A stretch of DNA of 64,000 bases, taken from positions 868,001 to 932,000 of the forward strand of contig JACKCH010000012.1 of assembly GCA_020634115.1 (NCBI GenBank), written 5' to 3'. Positions 9,053 to 17,704 of this stretch are shown piece by piece. The notes under the pieces are model-generated. The model was not told the origin of the DNA, did no database searches, and saw only the letters and a list, made by a program, of their open reading frames with translations. The DNA is from Anaerolineaceae bacterium (lineage in GTDB: Bacteria > Chloroflexota > Anaerolineae > Aggregatilineales > Phototrophicaceae). The position numbers were made by a program, and so were the translations under genes. Position 1 is the stretch's first letter, and each line of letters begins with the position of its first letter.

Positions 9053-10249
9053 CTAGTGTTTCCCCAGCGGGCCAATTACCGGGCCGCCCAGCACCAACAC
9101 CGGTTGATCCATCGGTGTTTGCCACTGGTTCCAACCTGAGTCCTGGTAAAAATACTTGGCGCTCGGCGGGAATTTCTTCGTGATCCAGTCGCGCATATCC
9201 TGAGTCATGTAAAGCTGCGGATTGACAATCCACTTGTTCATGTAACGCACTTCCAGATGGAGGTGATTCTGCCCGCCCAGGTCGATTTCACCCATGATGG
9301 TATCGGGGTGAATCGCATCGCCCGGGTTGAACGGGCGCGGGTTAATGAGGTGGCCGTAGATGATGGTGTAATCGCCCACCGTGACCCACTGTCCATTGGG
9401 GCGGGTGTACTTGGTATCGAGTTTGTTGTACGTACCTTCGACTCCGGCATAGATCAGCACGCCCTTGTCATTGGAATTGCCGAAGTCCAACCCACCGTGC
9501 AGCGCCTGACAATATTTATACCAGTATTTACCCTGCGTCCACAGGTTAAAGGCGTACACATTGTTGCCGTAATACTGCCACCAACGGATTTTATCCTGGT
9601 CAACCGGCAGCCGCTGGAACAGACTGTTCAACAAGGGAAGCTGGTTCACATCCGGCAGACCATCCGGCCCCAGCGGCACGGATGCAGCGCCTGGCTTGGC
9701 GGTTTTGCTGGCTGCTGCCGGATCTATTTTGACCGTTCCCGGCTCAAATAGATTGACCTCACTGCCGTCTATTTTCTTTTCAGCACTCCAGCCGTCGGCG
9801 TGCTGCCACCACACATAACCACTCGCCTCAGTACGAGATGTCGGCACGACCTGGATGATTGTCCCCGGCGCGAGCCATTTCACATGCATCCCACTTAAGG
9901 ACGGCTGCGTGCGGACACGGACTTGCTCATTACCGACCTGAAATGCCGTATGTTCTTCAGGTTTGACCCCCACAGCTTCTTTGGTTTGCTTGGTGGCGGG
10001 CGGGGCGGCCTGCGCCTCGGTCATATTGATTTCAGTGCCATCAATACTTTTCTCAGCACTCCAGCCGCGTGAATGATGCCACCACACATAGTTATCCGCT
10101 TCGGTACGGGAATTAGCGTCTACCTCAATCTGAGCGCTTGGCTTCAACCAGGTGACAGTTGCGCTTTTTAATGTGGCCTGTGTGCGAACGCGGAGCTGCT
10201 GCCCCCCAATGACGAAAACCTTTTTTTCGGCTGAATCAGTGTCGCTCAT
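9053..10249 (-). CDS. M23 family metallopeptidase with two SH3-like domains
   Basis: Predicted LytM-type endopeptidase for peptidoglycan cross-links, 398 residues. Two homologous SH3-like units occupy residues ~8-75 and ~98-165; each has LRVRTQ or VRVRTQ, a W-L-x-P turn, YVWW and GWSAEK-IDG. The C-terminal M23 domain contains HGGLD, YGHL and HLHLE, the expected zinc ligands and catalytic His. The ATG at 10249 is chosen because GGGAG lies eight bases upstream. Residues MSDTDSAEKKVFV show no signal peptide, which is odd for a wall enzyme. It may be released by lysis or non-classical export, or act on internalised material. Its 3' end has been copied to 7478-7788. Confidence 0.85.
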   Translation of the reverse strand: MSDTDSAEKKVFVIGGQQLRVRTQATLKSATVTWLKPSAQIEVDANSRTEADNYVWWHHSRGWSAEKSIDGTEINMTEAQAAPPATKQTKEAVGVKPEEHTAFQVGNEQVRVRTQPSLSGMHVKWLAPGTIIQVVPTSRTEASGYVWWQHADGWSAEKKIDGSEVNLFEPGTVKIDPAAASKTAKPGAASVPLGPDGLPDVNQLPLLNSLFQRLPVDQDKIRWWQYYGNNVYAFNLWTQGKYWYKYCQALHGGLDFGNSNDKGVLIYAGVEGTYNKLDTKYTRPNGQWVTVGDYTIIYGHLINPRPFNPGDAIHPDTIMGEIDLGGQNHLHLEVRYMNKWIVNPQLYMTQDMRDWITKKFPPSAKYFYQDSGWNQWQTPMDQPVLVLGGPVIGPLGKH

Positions 10250-10410
10250 GACTTCATCTCCCTCGAATAGATCAACGTCTATCATCATAATCCCAAAACG
10301 CGGTTTGCGCTGTTGGACTCATGATATTCTGATTGGCGTGGTCTTGCGCCACACCCCTGGAAGAGTCAATATCAGTGATACGCTATTGGTCATAATTAGG
10401 AGGAAGCGCG

Positions 10411-11394
10411 ATGCTTTATCGTGAACTAGGACGCACAGGCTGGAAAGTCTCAGAGATCAGTTTCGGCGCATGGGCCGTTGGTGGAGCGTGGGGCGAGGTA
10501 GATGACCGTGAATCGCTGGCCGCATTGCACCGCGCCATTGATTTGGGTGTCAATTTTATAGATACCGCCGATGTCTATGGCGATGGACACAGCGAACGGC
10601 TAATCGCACAGCTTCGTAAGGAGCGCAGCGAGGAAATCATTGTGGCGACCAAAGCCGGGCGGCGGCTCGATCCGCATGTGGCTGACAGCTACAATGCGCC
10701 GAACCTCACGGCGTTTATCGAACGCAGTCTGAAGAACCTGAATACCGACTGTCTCGACCTGGTACAACTGCACTGTCCGCCCACTGACGTGTACTACCAT
10801 CCTGAAGTGTTCGGGGCGTTAGATGATCTGGTTCACGCCGGGAAAATCCGCTATTACGGTGTGAGTGTGGAAAAGGTCGAGGAAGCACTGAAAGCAATCG
10901 AGTACCCGAATGTGCAAACTGTGCAGATCATCTTCAATATGTTCCGCCATCGTCCAGCAAGCCTGTTCCTGCGCGAAGCCCAAACCCGGCGCGTCGGGGT
11001 GCTGGCACGGGTACCGCTTGCCAGCGGACTGCTCACCGGCAAGATGCGGCGCGATACCACCTTTGCCGCCGACGACCACCGGACATTTAATCGGCAGGGT
11101 GAATCGTTTGACCAGGGCGAGACATTCTCAGGCGTGGACTATGAAACCGGCTTGCAGGCCGTTGAGGAACTCAAAGCACTATTGCCGGAAGGCGTCAGCA
11201 TGACACAATTTGCACTACGCTGGATTCTGATGTTTGATGGCGTTACCTGTGCGATCCCCGGCGGAAAGCGTCCCTCACAGGTTGAGGAAAACGTCGCTGC
11301 GGCTGATATGCCGCCCCTGAGCGAAAGCCAGATGCTCAAAGTGCGGGAAATCTACGGGCGTTATATCCGCACTCAAGTACATCATCGCTGGTAG
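10411..11394 (+). CDS. Aldo/keto reductase
   Basis: NADPH-dependent reductase of the AKR superfamily, 327 residues, forming a TIM barrel. Visible catalytic residues are the Asp and Tyr in FIDTADVYGDGHSE, the Lys in VATKAG and the His in VQLHCPP. The C-terminal cofactor segment is AIPGGKRPSQVEEN. The start has AGGAGG seven bases upstream. The substrate cannot be read from sequence; overall it resembles the general YajO/YdhF-type clade acting on aldehydes or sugars. It stands alone, with the divergent M23 gene upstream. Confidence 0.9.
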   Translation: MLYRELGRTGWKVSEISFGAWAVGGAWGEVDDRESLAALHRAIDLGVNFIDTADVYGDGHSERLIAQLRKERSEEIIVATKAGRRLDPHVADSYNAPNLTAFIERSLKNLNTDCLDLVQLHCPPTDVYYHPEVFGALDDLVHAGKIRYYGVSVEKVEEALKAIEYPNVQTVQIIFNMFRHRPASLFLREAQTRRVGVLARVPLASGLLTGKMRRDTTFAADDHRTFNRQGESFDQGETFSGVDYETGLQAVEELKALLPEGVSMTQFALRWILMFDGVTCAIPGGKRPSQVEENVAAADMPPLSESQMLKVREIYGRYIRTQVHHRW

Positions 11395-11471
11395 CCCTGC
11401 CTCGCTTTCGTCAGATGCCCGGTGGCGCTATACTGGTAATCATAGCGGATTAATAGACAAGGGGTGGCAAG

Positions 11472-11924
11472 ATGGCTGATGCAGTTAGCAATACGATTCA
11501 ATCGATTGACAGTCTTTCGGCCAATGAGTTCGCCGTCGAGCTTGAGGGCGAGTCGGTGACCGGCGTATTTCGTTTGACCGGCTTCGTGCCATTCAAACTC
11601 GACGTGAATAACACGACTTCAGTGAAAGCGGTGCGCGAACCGTTCAAGCTGGTCAAGATGGTACAGCGTGACCCGCTTGCCCCGGTAAACAGTTGGATTC
11701 GCCAAACTATACAGTCCAGGGCGGAGATTGTACGGCCCACCCGTACCCTGACCATCATGGCGATTGATAATGGCGTAGAAATCCGGCGCTGGACGGTGAA
11801 TGGCGCCTGGATTGGCGAAATCGGCTATTCCGACTTTGATATGGCATCTGGTGATTTGGTTGAAGAACGGCTGACCATTCACTATGAAGATATTGTCGAA
11901 ACCTGGAGTATCGGCCTCGGTTAA
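11472..11924 (+). CDS. Phage tail-tube / contractile-injection tube-like protein, orphan
   Basis: A 150-residue protein with the pattern of T4 gp19-type tube proteins. It has an early FAVELEGESVTGVFRLTGF strand pair, a mid-region SWIRQTI, then a strand reading TIMAIDNGVEIRRWTVNGAW. A ...DLVEERLTIHYEDI strand follows, where tube proteins usually have EVAIEELTLAHEG. No sheath, baseplate, spike or terminase genes are nearby. It may therefore be a domesticated tube-fold protein or a remote component of a system encoded elsewhere. There is no signal peptide. A GGGGTGG ribosome site precedes the start. Identification is by pattern only. Confidence 0.55.
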   Translation: MADAVSNTIQSIDSLSANEFAVELEGESVTGVFRLTGFVPFKLDVNNTTSVKAVREPFKLVKMVQRDPLAPVNSWIRQTIQSRAEIVRPTRTLTIMAIDNGVEIRRWTVNGAWIGEIGYSDFDMASGDLVEERLTIHYEDIVETWSIGLG

Positions 11925-11943
11925 AACATAACACAAGCAGCAA

Positions 11944-11971
11944 AATGGGGGCGAGATGACCCGCCCCCAAT
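11944..11971. terminator. Hairpin between convergent genes
   Basis: An 8-bp GC stem (TGGGGGCG / CGCCCCCA) with an 8-base loop lies between two convergent stop codons. The T-tract is poor, so it may act bidirectionally or mainly protect the 3' ends. Confidence 0.5.
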
Positions 11972-11979
11972 TCACCTGT

Positions 11980-13926
11980 TTAGCACCCCATCGAGCCGGG
12001 CAGATTAACCGTCACGCCTGACGGAAAGGCAATCACTTTGCCATTAGAAACGGTGAAGACCCCAGTATAGGATTTACTCCCCGAATAAGGTGGCACAGCA
12101 TACGTGCCACCCTGCCCTGGCCCTGCCATGCTGTCGGTAAATATGATCTGAACGCTGGTTTCACTGGATGGAATATTGGAGTAATCAACAGTCAATTCAC
12201 CCACTGAAGGCCCGCACACCCAGGACGCGCTGAAATTTACGGTCTGCTGTGGAGGTGCGGGGGCTGCCGCACGCGGCACGCGGAACGGCCCAGATGAACA
12301 AACCACCTGCCCATCAACCAATGCCGCGACTTCCCAGCCAAACTCAAATCCATAGCCAATGCTTTCGATGCTCAGATCAGCGGTCAGGTTCGTCGCGCCA
12401 GCATCGGCAAAAAATGTCCCAACTCGCGCGCCGCCCGCTTCATCATAGTTATAGATGTTGACCTGATAAGCCTGCGCGCCCGGTGCGGAATCCCAATAGA
12501 ACGTCTCTGTGCCATACGACAACCCATCCAGCGGGGATGTAGCGCGGAAACCCCCGCACAGCCCGGCGACCGGCGGTGTGGTCACACCCGGCACCGGAGT
12601 CGGGATCACAGGGGGGGCAGCGGGCAGACCGGTATTCACGCCACAGGGAATTGTCAATCGCTGACCGACATAGATCGTGTTCGGGTCTGCCAGCCCATTC
12701 GCCGCCATAATCGCGCCCATGCCGGTGCGGTAACGCAGACCAATGCGAAACAGATTCTCGCCCCGGCTGACCGTGTGGACAATCGTACTGCCTACCGGAC
12801 ATTCATCAGCAACAACGGGTGTTCCGCCCGTTTCCTGGTTCAACCCAAGCTGTTCCAGTGTGCTGTGAATCACCTCAAATTCCGCAATTTCTTCGGGCGT
12901 GGTCGCCCTTTCCTCCCAGGAACAGTTCGCGCCCACCGTTTGATCGTTGGCTGCCTGGTCGGTTCCCAGGCTGGCAGGGGACTCCAGACAGCGCGAGGCG
13001 GTCATGCCCGCCGGGACAGAAGTAGCATTAGACGTATCCGGTTCGAGTTCAGCGTGGCCCTCCAGCGTCGTTAGTTGCAGGGTATCGTTATCCACAATCT
13101 GAAGCGCCACCAATGAACCCAGGCGGATATGCGCACCATTCACCGTCAGATCAACCGCAATACCCTGGGGACTCTGAATCGCCAGCACAGATGGCATCTG
13201 GCCGCATTCCAGGTCTTGGCCGGGTGTGTTCCGCAGGTAAAAGGCCTGCATGGGGGAAAGTGTCCCAGTGCTATCTGCAACCGGAAGGGCGTCAATCCGA
13301 GGGTTATCATTAACCGCGCCTCGTTCCAACCAGGCCGAGCCGCTGCTGAATTGGACCTTAATCCACAACCCATCGACGCTGCGAGCGCTGGCATCCAGCA
13401 CCGTCCCTGTCCCGGTTGTACTGATTGGGTCAGTGGTTGTTCCCGGCCCGCTGAACAGAGTCACATCGGCCTGGGTAATCACGGTGATACGATCAGCGGG
13501 ATTGGCAGGCATTTCAATCGCGTTTTCGATTTCGGAATCGCCAAACAGCAGCATCGTAACAGCCTGTCCGGGCAGCGTATCCGGCACATTGGCCTGCACG
13601 TTCAACACTGCGATACCCCATTGATTCAGAGCCACATCAAGCGGCGCGGTACGGATAGTTTGGAAGTCCGCCAGCGAAGTCTGATCGGCAGGTTGTGCGA
13701 AAATTTGCGGGTCGAAACCCGCCGCAAAGGTCGCATCCACCCGGTTGTAGCCGTAGCAGGCGATATTCCGCCCCAGGCCACCGCAATTGTTCCCTACTTG
13801 AGCCAGTGCCATTTCGACCAGCACAGGACAGGCCGGATTCTCCTGCGCCAATACCGGAACAATCAGGCCAAGCAGCAGTAGTAAACCGATAAGTGATACC
13901 CATATCGTCCATCGTCTGTTTGCCAT
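11980..13926 (-). CDS. Exported protein with SH3, FecR-like and LysM domains
   Basis: A 648-residue secreted protein. Residues 1-27 form a signal peptide (WVSLIGLLLLLGLIVPVLAQ). Next comes a Cys-containing domain (CPVLVEMALAQVGNNC), an SH3b-like unit near 145-210 (VTLFSGPGTTTDPI to AWLERG) and a FecR-like beta domain (AHIRLGSLVALQIV). A LysM peptidoglycan-binding unit follows near 385-430 (VHTVSRGENLFRIGLRY to YVGQRLTIPC). After a Pro-rich spacer there is an Ig-like C-terminal half. It is probably wall-associated. The start has AGGGGG four bases upstream. No catalytic motif is visible; a sensory or adhesive envelope role is inferred. Confidence 0.8.
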   Translation of the reverse strand: MANRRWTIWVSLIGLLLLLGLIVPVLAQENPACPVLVEMALAQVGNNCGGLGRNIACYGYNRVDATFAAGFDPQIFAQPADQTSLADFQTIRTAPLDVALNQWGIAVLNVQANVPDTLPGQAVTMLLFGDSEIENAIEMPANPADRITVITQADVTLFSGPGTTTDPISTTGTGTVLDASARSVDGLWIKVQFSSGSAWLERGAVNDNPRIDALPVADSTGTLSPMQAFYLRNTPGQDLECGQMPSVLAIQSPQGIAVDLTVNGAHIRLGSLVALQIVDNDTLQLTTLEGHAELEPDTSNATSVPAGMTASRCLESPASLGTDQAANDQTVGANCSWEERATTPEEIAEFEVIHSTLEQLGLNQETGGTPVVADECPVGSTIVHTVSRGENLFRIGLRYRTGMGAIMAANGLADPNTIYVGQRLTIPCGVNTGLPAAPPVIPTPVPGVTTPPVAGLCGGFRATSPLDGLSYGTETFYWDSAPGAQAYQVNIYNYDEAGGARVGTFFADAGATNLTADLSIESIGYGFEFGWEVAALVDGQVVCSSGPFRVPRAAAPAPPQQTVNFSASWVCGPSVGELTVDYSNIPSSETSVQIIFTDSMAGPGQGGTYAVPPYSGSKSYTGVFTVSNGKVIAFPSGVTVNLPGSMGC

Positions 13927-14052
13927 ATTTCCCCCTAAACAACCGACGCCCTACGTGAGATTCCTGTAACATTACTGGAAACCCATTATAGTATTGTTTT
14001 CAATGGGGGCAATCAGGGTGCGCCTGATTTACTGCTCGCTTATCAGGCCGGT

Positions 14053-14529
14053 TTAACGAATCACCAGCCAGATTCCCAGAAACAACACCCCCACGCCAAC
14101 AATGCGCGAGAGGTCTATCGGGCGGACATCGGTACCAAACAGACCGAAGTGGTCAACCAGCAGGCTGATGACAATCTGCCCGACCACAACCAGGATAACA
14201 GTCACAGTCGCTCCCAGGCGCGGAACGGTATAGTTAATCGAACCGATCACGACTAGGCCGAACACGCCCGCCCCCAACGCATACCAAGGGACTCTTTGCC
14301 ATTCTCCCAATTTTCCACCCCGCGCCAAAAGTAGCGGGATTCCCGAGAGAATCATGCCGCCGAGATGCACAATAAAGATACTTTCCAATACACCTAACCG
14401 CTGCCCAATCAGACTTGCCAGCGGTGTTTGTAAGCCGACGGCAATGCCGCCGAGCAATCCTACCACGACAACGACAATAATGAGTTGCACGGTTCGCCTC
14501 AAATTATGCTCACTTTGCAATCCCAACAT
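14053..14529 (-). CDS. DMT-superfamily transporter, YdcZ/DUF606 type
   Basis: A 158-residue membrane protein with about five hydrophobic helices: IIVVVVVGLLGG, FIVHLGGMILSGIPLLLA, VPWYALGAGVFGLVVIGSI, TVTVILVVVGQIVISLLVDHF and IVGVGVLFLGIWLVI. The order of motifs (LGGMI, YALGAG, QIxxSLLVDHFG) fits the DMT_YdcZ family, whose members are half-size and probably dimerise. The substrate is unknown. It is single and monocistronic, transcribed away from the M3 peptidase gene. Confidence 0.8.
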   Translation of the reverse strand: MLGLQSEHNLRRTVQLIIVVVVVGLLGGIAVGLQTPLASLIGQRLGVLESIFIVHLGGMILSGIPLLLARGGKLGEWQRVPWYALGAGVFGLVVIGSINYTVPRLGATVTVILVVVGQIVISLLVDHFGLFGTDVRPIDLSRIVGVGVLFLGIWLVIR

Positions 14530-14590
14530 GCTACCCCAGAATCGGGCGTTCCAGCGAATCCAATTACGGCGGGGATAAGCATCAAACGTG

Positions 14591-14599
14591 TGTTATGAT
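14591..14599 (+). promoter_or_regulatory. Extended -10 promoter candidate for the M3 peptidase gene
   Basis: TGTTATGAT fits TGnTATAAT and lies 40 bases upstream of the start at 14639, a suitable distance. No clear -35 box is present, as at 1660. Confidence 0.4.
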
Positions 14600-14638
14600 T
14601 AGCTTGAGATATATAAGCTGGTCAGCGAAAGGGCCGCC

Positions 14639-16339
14639 ATGTTTAAGAATTTTCCGACTCGTTACGCAGACGTGCTGGACTGGGAATGGGCGCAGTTTGA
14701 CCCCTATGCTCACGATCTCTTAGAGCGTGATCTGACCCCTGAAACACTCCATGACTGGATGCGCGATTATTCCAATTTTTCCAGCATGATATTTGAACTG
14801 CGGTCACGGCTGCACGTTGCCAGCACCGTCAATACGACCGATGAGGAAGCGGACCGGCGCTTCAAAAACTTCATGGCGAGGATTTTTCCCGAATACCAGA
14901 AAGTAGCCTTCCTGACCGACAAAAAACTACTCGAAAGCGGTTTACAGCCGGAGAATTTCGCGGTGCCACTCCGCAATATCCGGGCGGGGGTTGAACTGTT
15001 CCGTGAGGAAAACCTGCCACTGCAAGTCCAGGAGAGCGAGTTGGGGACGGCCTATAACAAGATTATCGGCGCGCAGTCCGTCGAATGGGATGGACAGGAG
15101 AAAACACTGTCACAAATGGGGCCAATTTTCCTTGAAGGGGATCGTGACCGGCGTGAGCAGGCCTGGCGGTTGATTGAGGAGCGCCGGTTGGCAGACCAGG
15201 ATGCCCTGAACGATCTCTGGCGACAATTTATGGGCTTGCGGAAGACCATCGCCCATAACGCTGGCTACCAGACTTATCGGGAATATGCCTGGCGTGACCG
15301 GAAGCGGTTTGATTACACTCCAGAAGACGCGATTGCCTTCACCAACGCTATTGAGGAAACCGTTGTCCCGGCAGCGGCACGGCTGCGTGAAAAGCAGCGG
15401 GTGCAATTGGGATACGCTGCCCTTCGCCCCTGGGATACAGAGGTAGACCCATTGGGGCGTGAGCCACTGCACCCCTTTGTTTCGGTGGCTGTATTGGCCG
15501 AAAAAGCGGAGACGATTTTCAACCGGGTTGACCCGGAACTGGGCGGTTATTTCGCCACGATGCGCCGGGAAAATCTGCTTGACCTGGATAATCGCAAGGG
15601 CAAAGCGCCCGGCGGCTACTGCACATCGTTTCCGGTTGAAGGACGGCCTTTCATCTTCCAGAACGCGGTGGGTTTGCAGGGTGATGTACGGACGCTTCTG
15701 CACGAATCCGGTCATGCGTTTCATAACTTCGAACGTCAGAAGCTGCCCTACCTGCAACAGCGGTTTTCCCCGATGGAGTTCAATGAAGTGGCTTCAATGG
15801 CGATGGAATTGATCGCCTCCCCCTACCTCGAGGCCAGCGACGGTGGGTACTATGTCGGGCCAGACGCCAACCGCGCCCGCATTGAACACCTGGAAAACAT
15901 CATTCACTTCTGGCCGTATATGGCGGTGGTGGTCGCTTTCCAGCACTGGATTTACACCCATCATGACACAGCGACCGACCCGGAGAAATGTGACGAGAAA
16001 TGGACTGAACTGTGGGGACGGTTCATGAAGGGTGTGGATTATAGCGGGTTAGAGCAGTACATCCCGAATCGCTGGCGGCGGCAGCTTCATATCTTCCGTC
16101 TGCCATTTTACTATGTGGAATACGGGCTGGCGCAGCTTGGCGCGGTACAGGTCTGGGGGAATGCCCTGCAAGACCCGGCCAGAGCATTGACCCAATACCG
16201 CCAGGCGTTGGCACTAGGCGGCACGGTCACACTGCCGGAACTATACCAGACGGCAGGCGCTAAACTGGCATTTGATGTGGCAACGCTGGGCGAAGCTGTA
16301 CAGCTGATCGAAACAACAGTGGATTCCCTGGCTGTATAA
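14639..16339 (+). CDS. M3 family oligoendopeptidase
   Basis: Zinc metallopeptidase of the PepF/thimet type that cleaves short peptides in the cytoplasm, 566 residues. The HEXXH motif appears as LLHESGHAFH near residue 355. The third ligand lies in the downstream EFNEVASMAMEL helix. The helical N-terminal half (FSSMIFELRSRLHVASTVNTTD) and the YYVEYGLAQLGAVQVW segment near the C-terminus are family hallmarks, and length agrees with PepF-like enzymes. A GAAAGGG ribosome site precedes the ATG. No signal peptide is present. It probably recycles peptides, possibly those imported by the peptide-type ABC system encoded near 52-56 kb. Confidence 0.92.
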   Translation: MFKNFPTRYADVLDWEWAQFDPYAHDLLERDLTPETLHDWMRDYSNFSSMIFELRSRLHVASTVNTTDEEADRRFKNFMARIFPEYQKVAFLTDKKLLESGLQPENFAVPLRNIRAGVELFREENLPLQVQESELGTAYNKIIGAQSVEWDGQEKTLSQMGPIFLEGDRDRREQAWRLIEERRLADQDALNDLWRQFMGLRKTIAHNAGYQTYREYAWRDRKRFDYTPEDAIAFTNAIEETVVPAAARLREKQRVQLGYAALRPWDTEVDPLGREPLHPFVSVAVLAEKAETIFNRVDPELGGYFATMRRENLLDLDNRKGKAPGGYCTSFPVEGRPFIFQNAVGLQGDVRTLLHESGHAFHNFERQKLPYLQQRFSPMEFNEVASMAMELIASPYLEASDGGYYVGPDANRARIEHLENIIHFWPYMAVVVAFQHWIYTHHDTATDPEKCDEKWTELWGRFMKGVDYSGLEQYIPNRWRRQLHIFRLPFYYVEYGLAQLGAVQVWGNALQDPARALTQYRQALALGGTVTLPELYQTAGAKLAFDVATLGEAVQLIETTVDSLAV

Positions 16340-16398
16340 GTCTTGTTTTACCGCTTTTCGCCGTTCAGGAAATGCGGGACATCAGGAATACTCTTCTC

Positions 16399-16426
16399 GC
16401 AGGGGAGGGTTTAACCCCTTCCCTGC
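16399..16426 (+). terminator. Hairpin after the M3 peptidase gene
   Basis: Stem GCAGGGGAGGG / CCCTTCCCTGC with one mismatch and a short AT loop, 60 bases past the stop. The following T-run is weak. Confidence 0.5.
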
Positions 16427-16528
16427 TTCACATTTCGGCGCAGACGTGTTTTTTACGGTAGGGAATAGAAAAATTATCTAAAATATTGATACAAGGTTTT
16501 ATGTACAAAAGAGCAAGAAAGTAAGCTG

Positions 16529-17665
16529 ATGAGCGAATCCCTACGCGATATTACTGCCCTTATTCGCCAGAAAAATTTTGATGAAGCCCGATCAAAGCTC
16601 CAGGCGTTTCTAAAACAAAATCCACAACACGCTGAAGCCTGGTATATGCTGTCCTTTGTCGCCAGGACGCCGGAACAAAGAGCTCATGCCGCACAACAAG
16701 CCGCCCGGCTTGAGCCTAAGAATGAGCGGTACTTGCAGCAGGTTGGCAAACTGGCACTGTCGTCTCCGACAAAACCATCCCGATCCCGGTTGCGCTGGAT
16801 TCTACCTGTCGCGCTTCTTATTGCCATCATTGTGATGGTGGTTATTGCTCTGTTGTCCAGCAGTCAGTCACCGGACGCCGAAATTGAGGCCGCAGTACTG
16901 CCTACACTGGCTGAACTGCCGAGCGTGACACCATCGCCTGAACCGACGGACACCGAACAGCCCACCAATACCCCTGTACCCTCACCAACTCCGGAGCCCT
17001 CAACAACTCCTACCGCGACCGACACCGTGACTCCAACGAAATTTGTTCCGACCCTGACCACTGCGGTGAAATCGGAAACCACTACTTTGCCATTGGTTTC
17101 CCCCTCACCCGAAGTTGTTCCCACGGCGACGACGCAGGTCGTCATTCCACCCCCAACCACGTCATCGCTGCCGACACTGCCTCCGCCACCTACCGATCTG
17201 CCGCCAACTGAAGGGCCATCCCCCACCCCGACTCTGACATTTACACCACCACCAACACTGGTCGTCGTGGATACTGTGCCGGTTGGTATCGCGCAAGCTA
17301 TTAGCGGTGGGCAGCTTCGCGTGTTGGAAGCGACGAGGCCCGGCGAAACTCTGATGCGCGAACTGGCAGGCAGCGTGCCACCAACTCCTGCGAATCATAA
17401 TTGGGTGGTGGTTGAGCTTCTGCTGGTCTGTTCAGGCGCTGACAACTGTACCCCACCTGCCAGCGCCTTTGTTGTGCAGAGTAATATTGGCGCAACGTAC
17501 AGCCCGGCAGCGACACTGAACCTGCAACCCATATTTGCGCCGGACATTTATCTGGATGGTCAAACCTGGGGCTACCTGGGATTCATTGTTCCGACCAGCG
17601 ATACGGGAATCTGGTTAAAAGTTGATACGGGCGCGGGTGAGTCGATTAACTTTGCGCTACAATAA
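16529..17665 (+). CDS. TPR-anchored membrane protein with Thr/Pro-rich stalk and DUF4352-like domain
   Basis: A 378-residue bitopic protein. Residues 1-85 form TPR-like helices in the cytoplasm (FDEARSKLQAFLKQNPQHAEAWYMLS). One membrane helix lies near 92-113 (ILPVALLIAIIVMVVIALL). Residues ~118-250 are a Thr/Pro/Ser stalk typical of surface proteins of this lineage. The C-terminal ~120 residues (HNWVVVELLLVCSG to TWGYLGFIVP) resemble DUF4352/Ig-like extracellular domains. It may couple an internal TPR partner to an external ligand; the ligand is unknown. It is the only gene between the M3 peptidase and the beta-CASP gene and starts 190 bases after the former. Confidence 0.7.
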   Translation: MSESLRDITALIRQKNFDEARSKLQAFLKQNPQHAEAWYMLSFVARTPEQRAHAAQQAARLEPKNERYLQQVGKLALSSPTKPSRSRLRWILPVALLIAIIVMVVIALLSSSQSPDAEIEAAVLPTLAELPSVTPSPEPTDTEQPTNTPVPSPTPEPSTTPTATDTVTPTKFVPTLTTAVKSETTTLPLVSPSPEVVPTATTQVVIPPPTTSSLPTLPPPPTDLPPTEGPSPTPTLTFTPPPTLVVVDTVPVGIAQAISGGQLRVLEATRPGETLMRELAGSVPPTPANHNWVVVELLLVCSGADNCTPPASAFVVQSNIGATYSPAATLNLQPIFAPDIYLDGQTWGYLGFIVPTSDTGIWLKVDTGAGESINFALQ

Positions 17666-17704
17666 AAATACACTGTGCATTGTCGAAGGATTGGGAGGCG
17701 GGCT

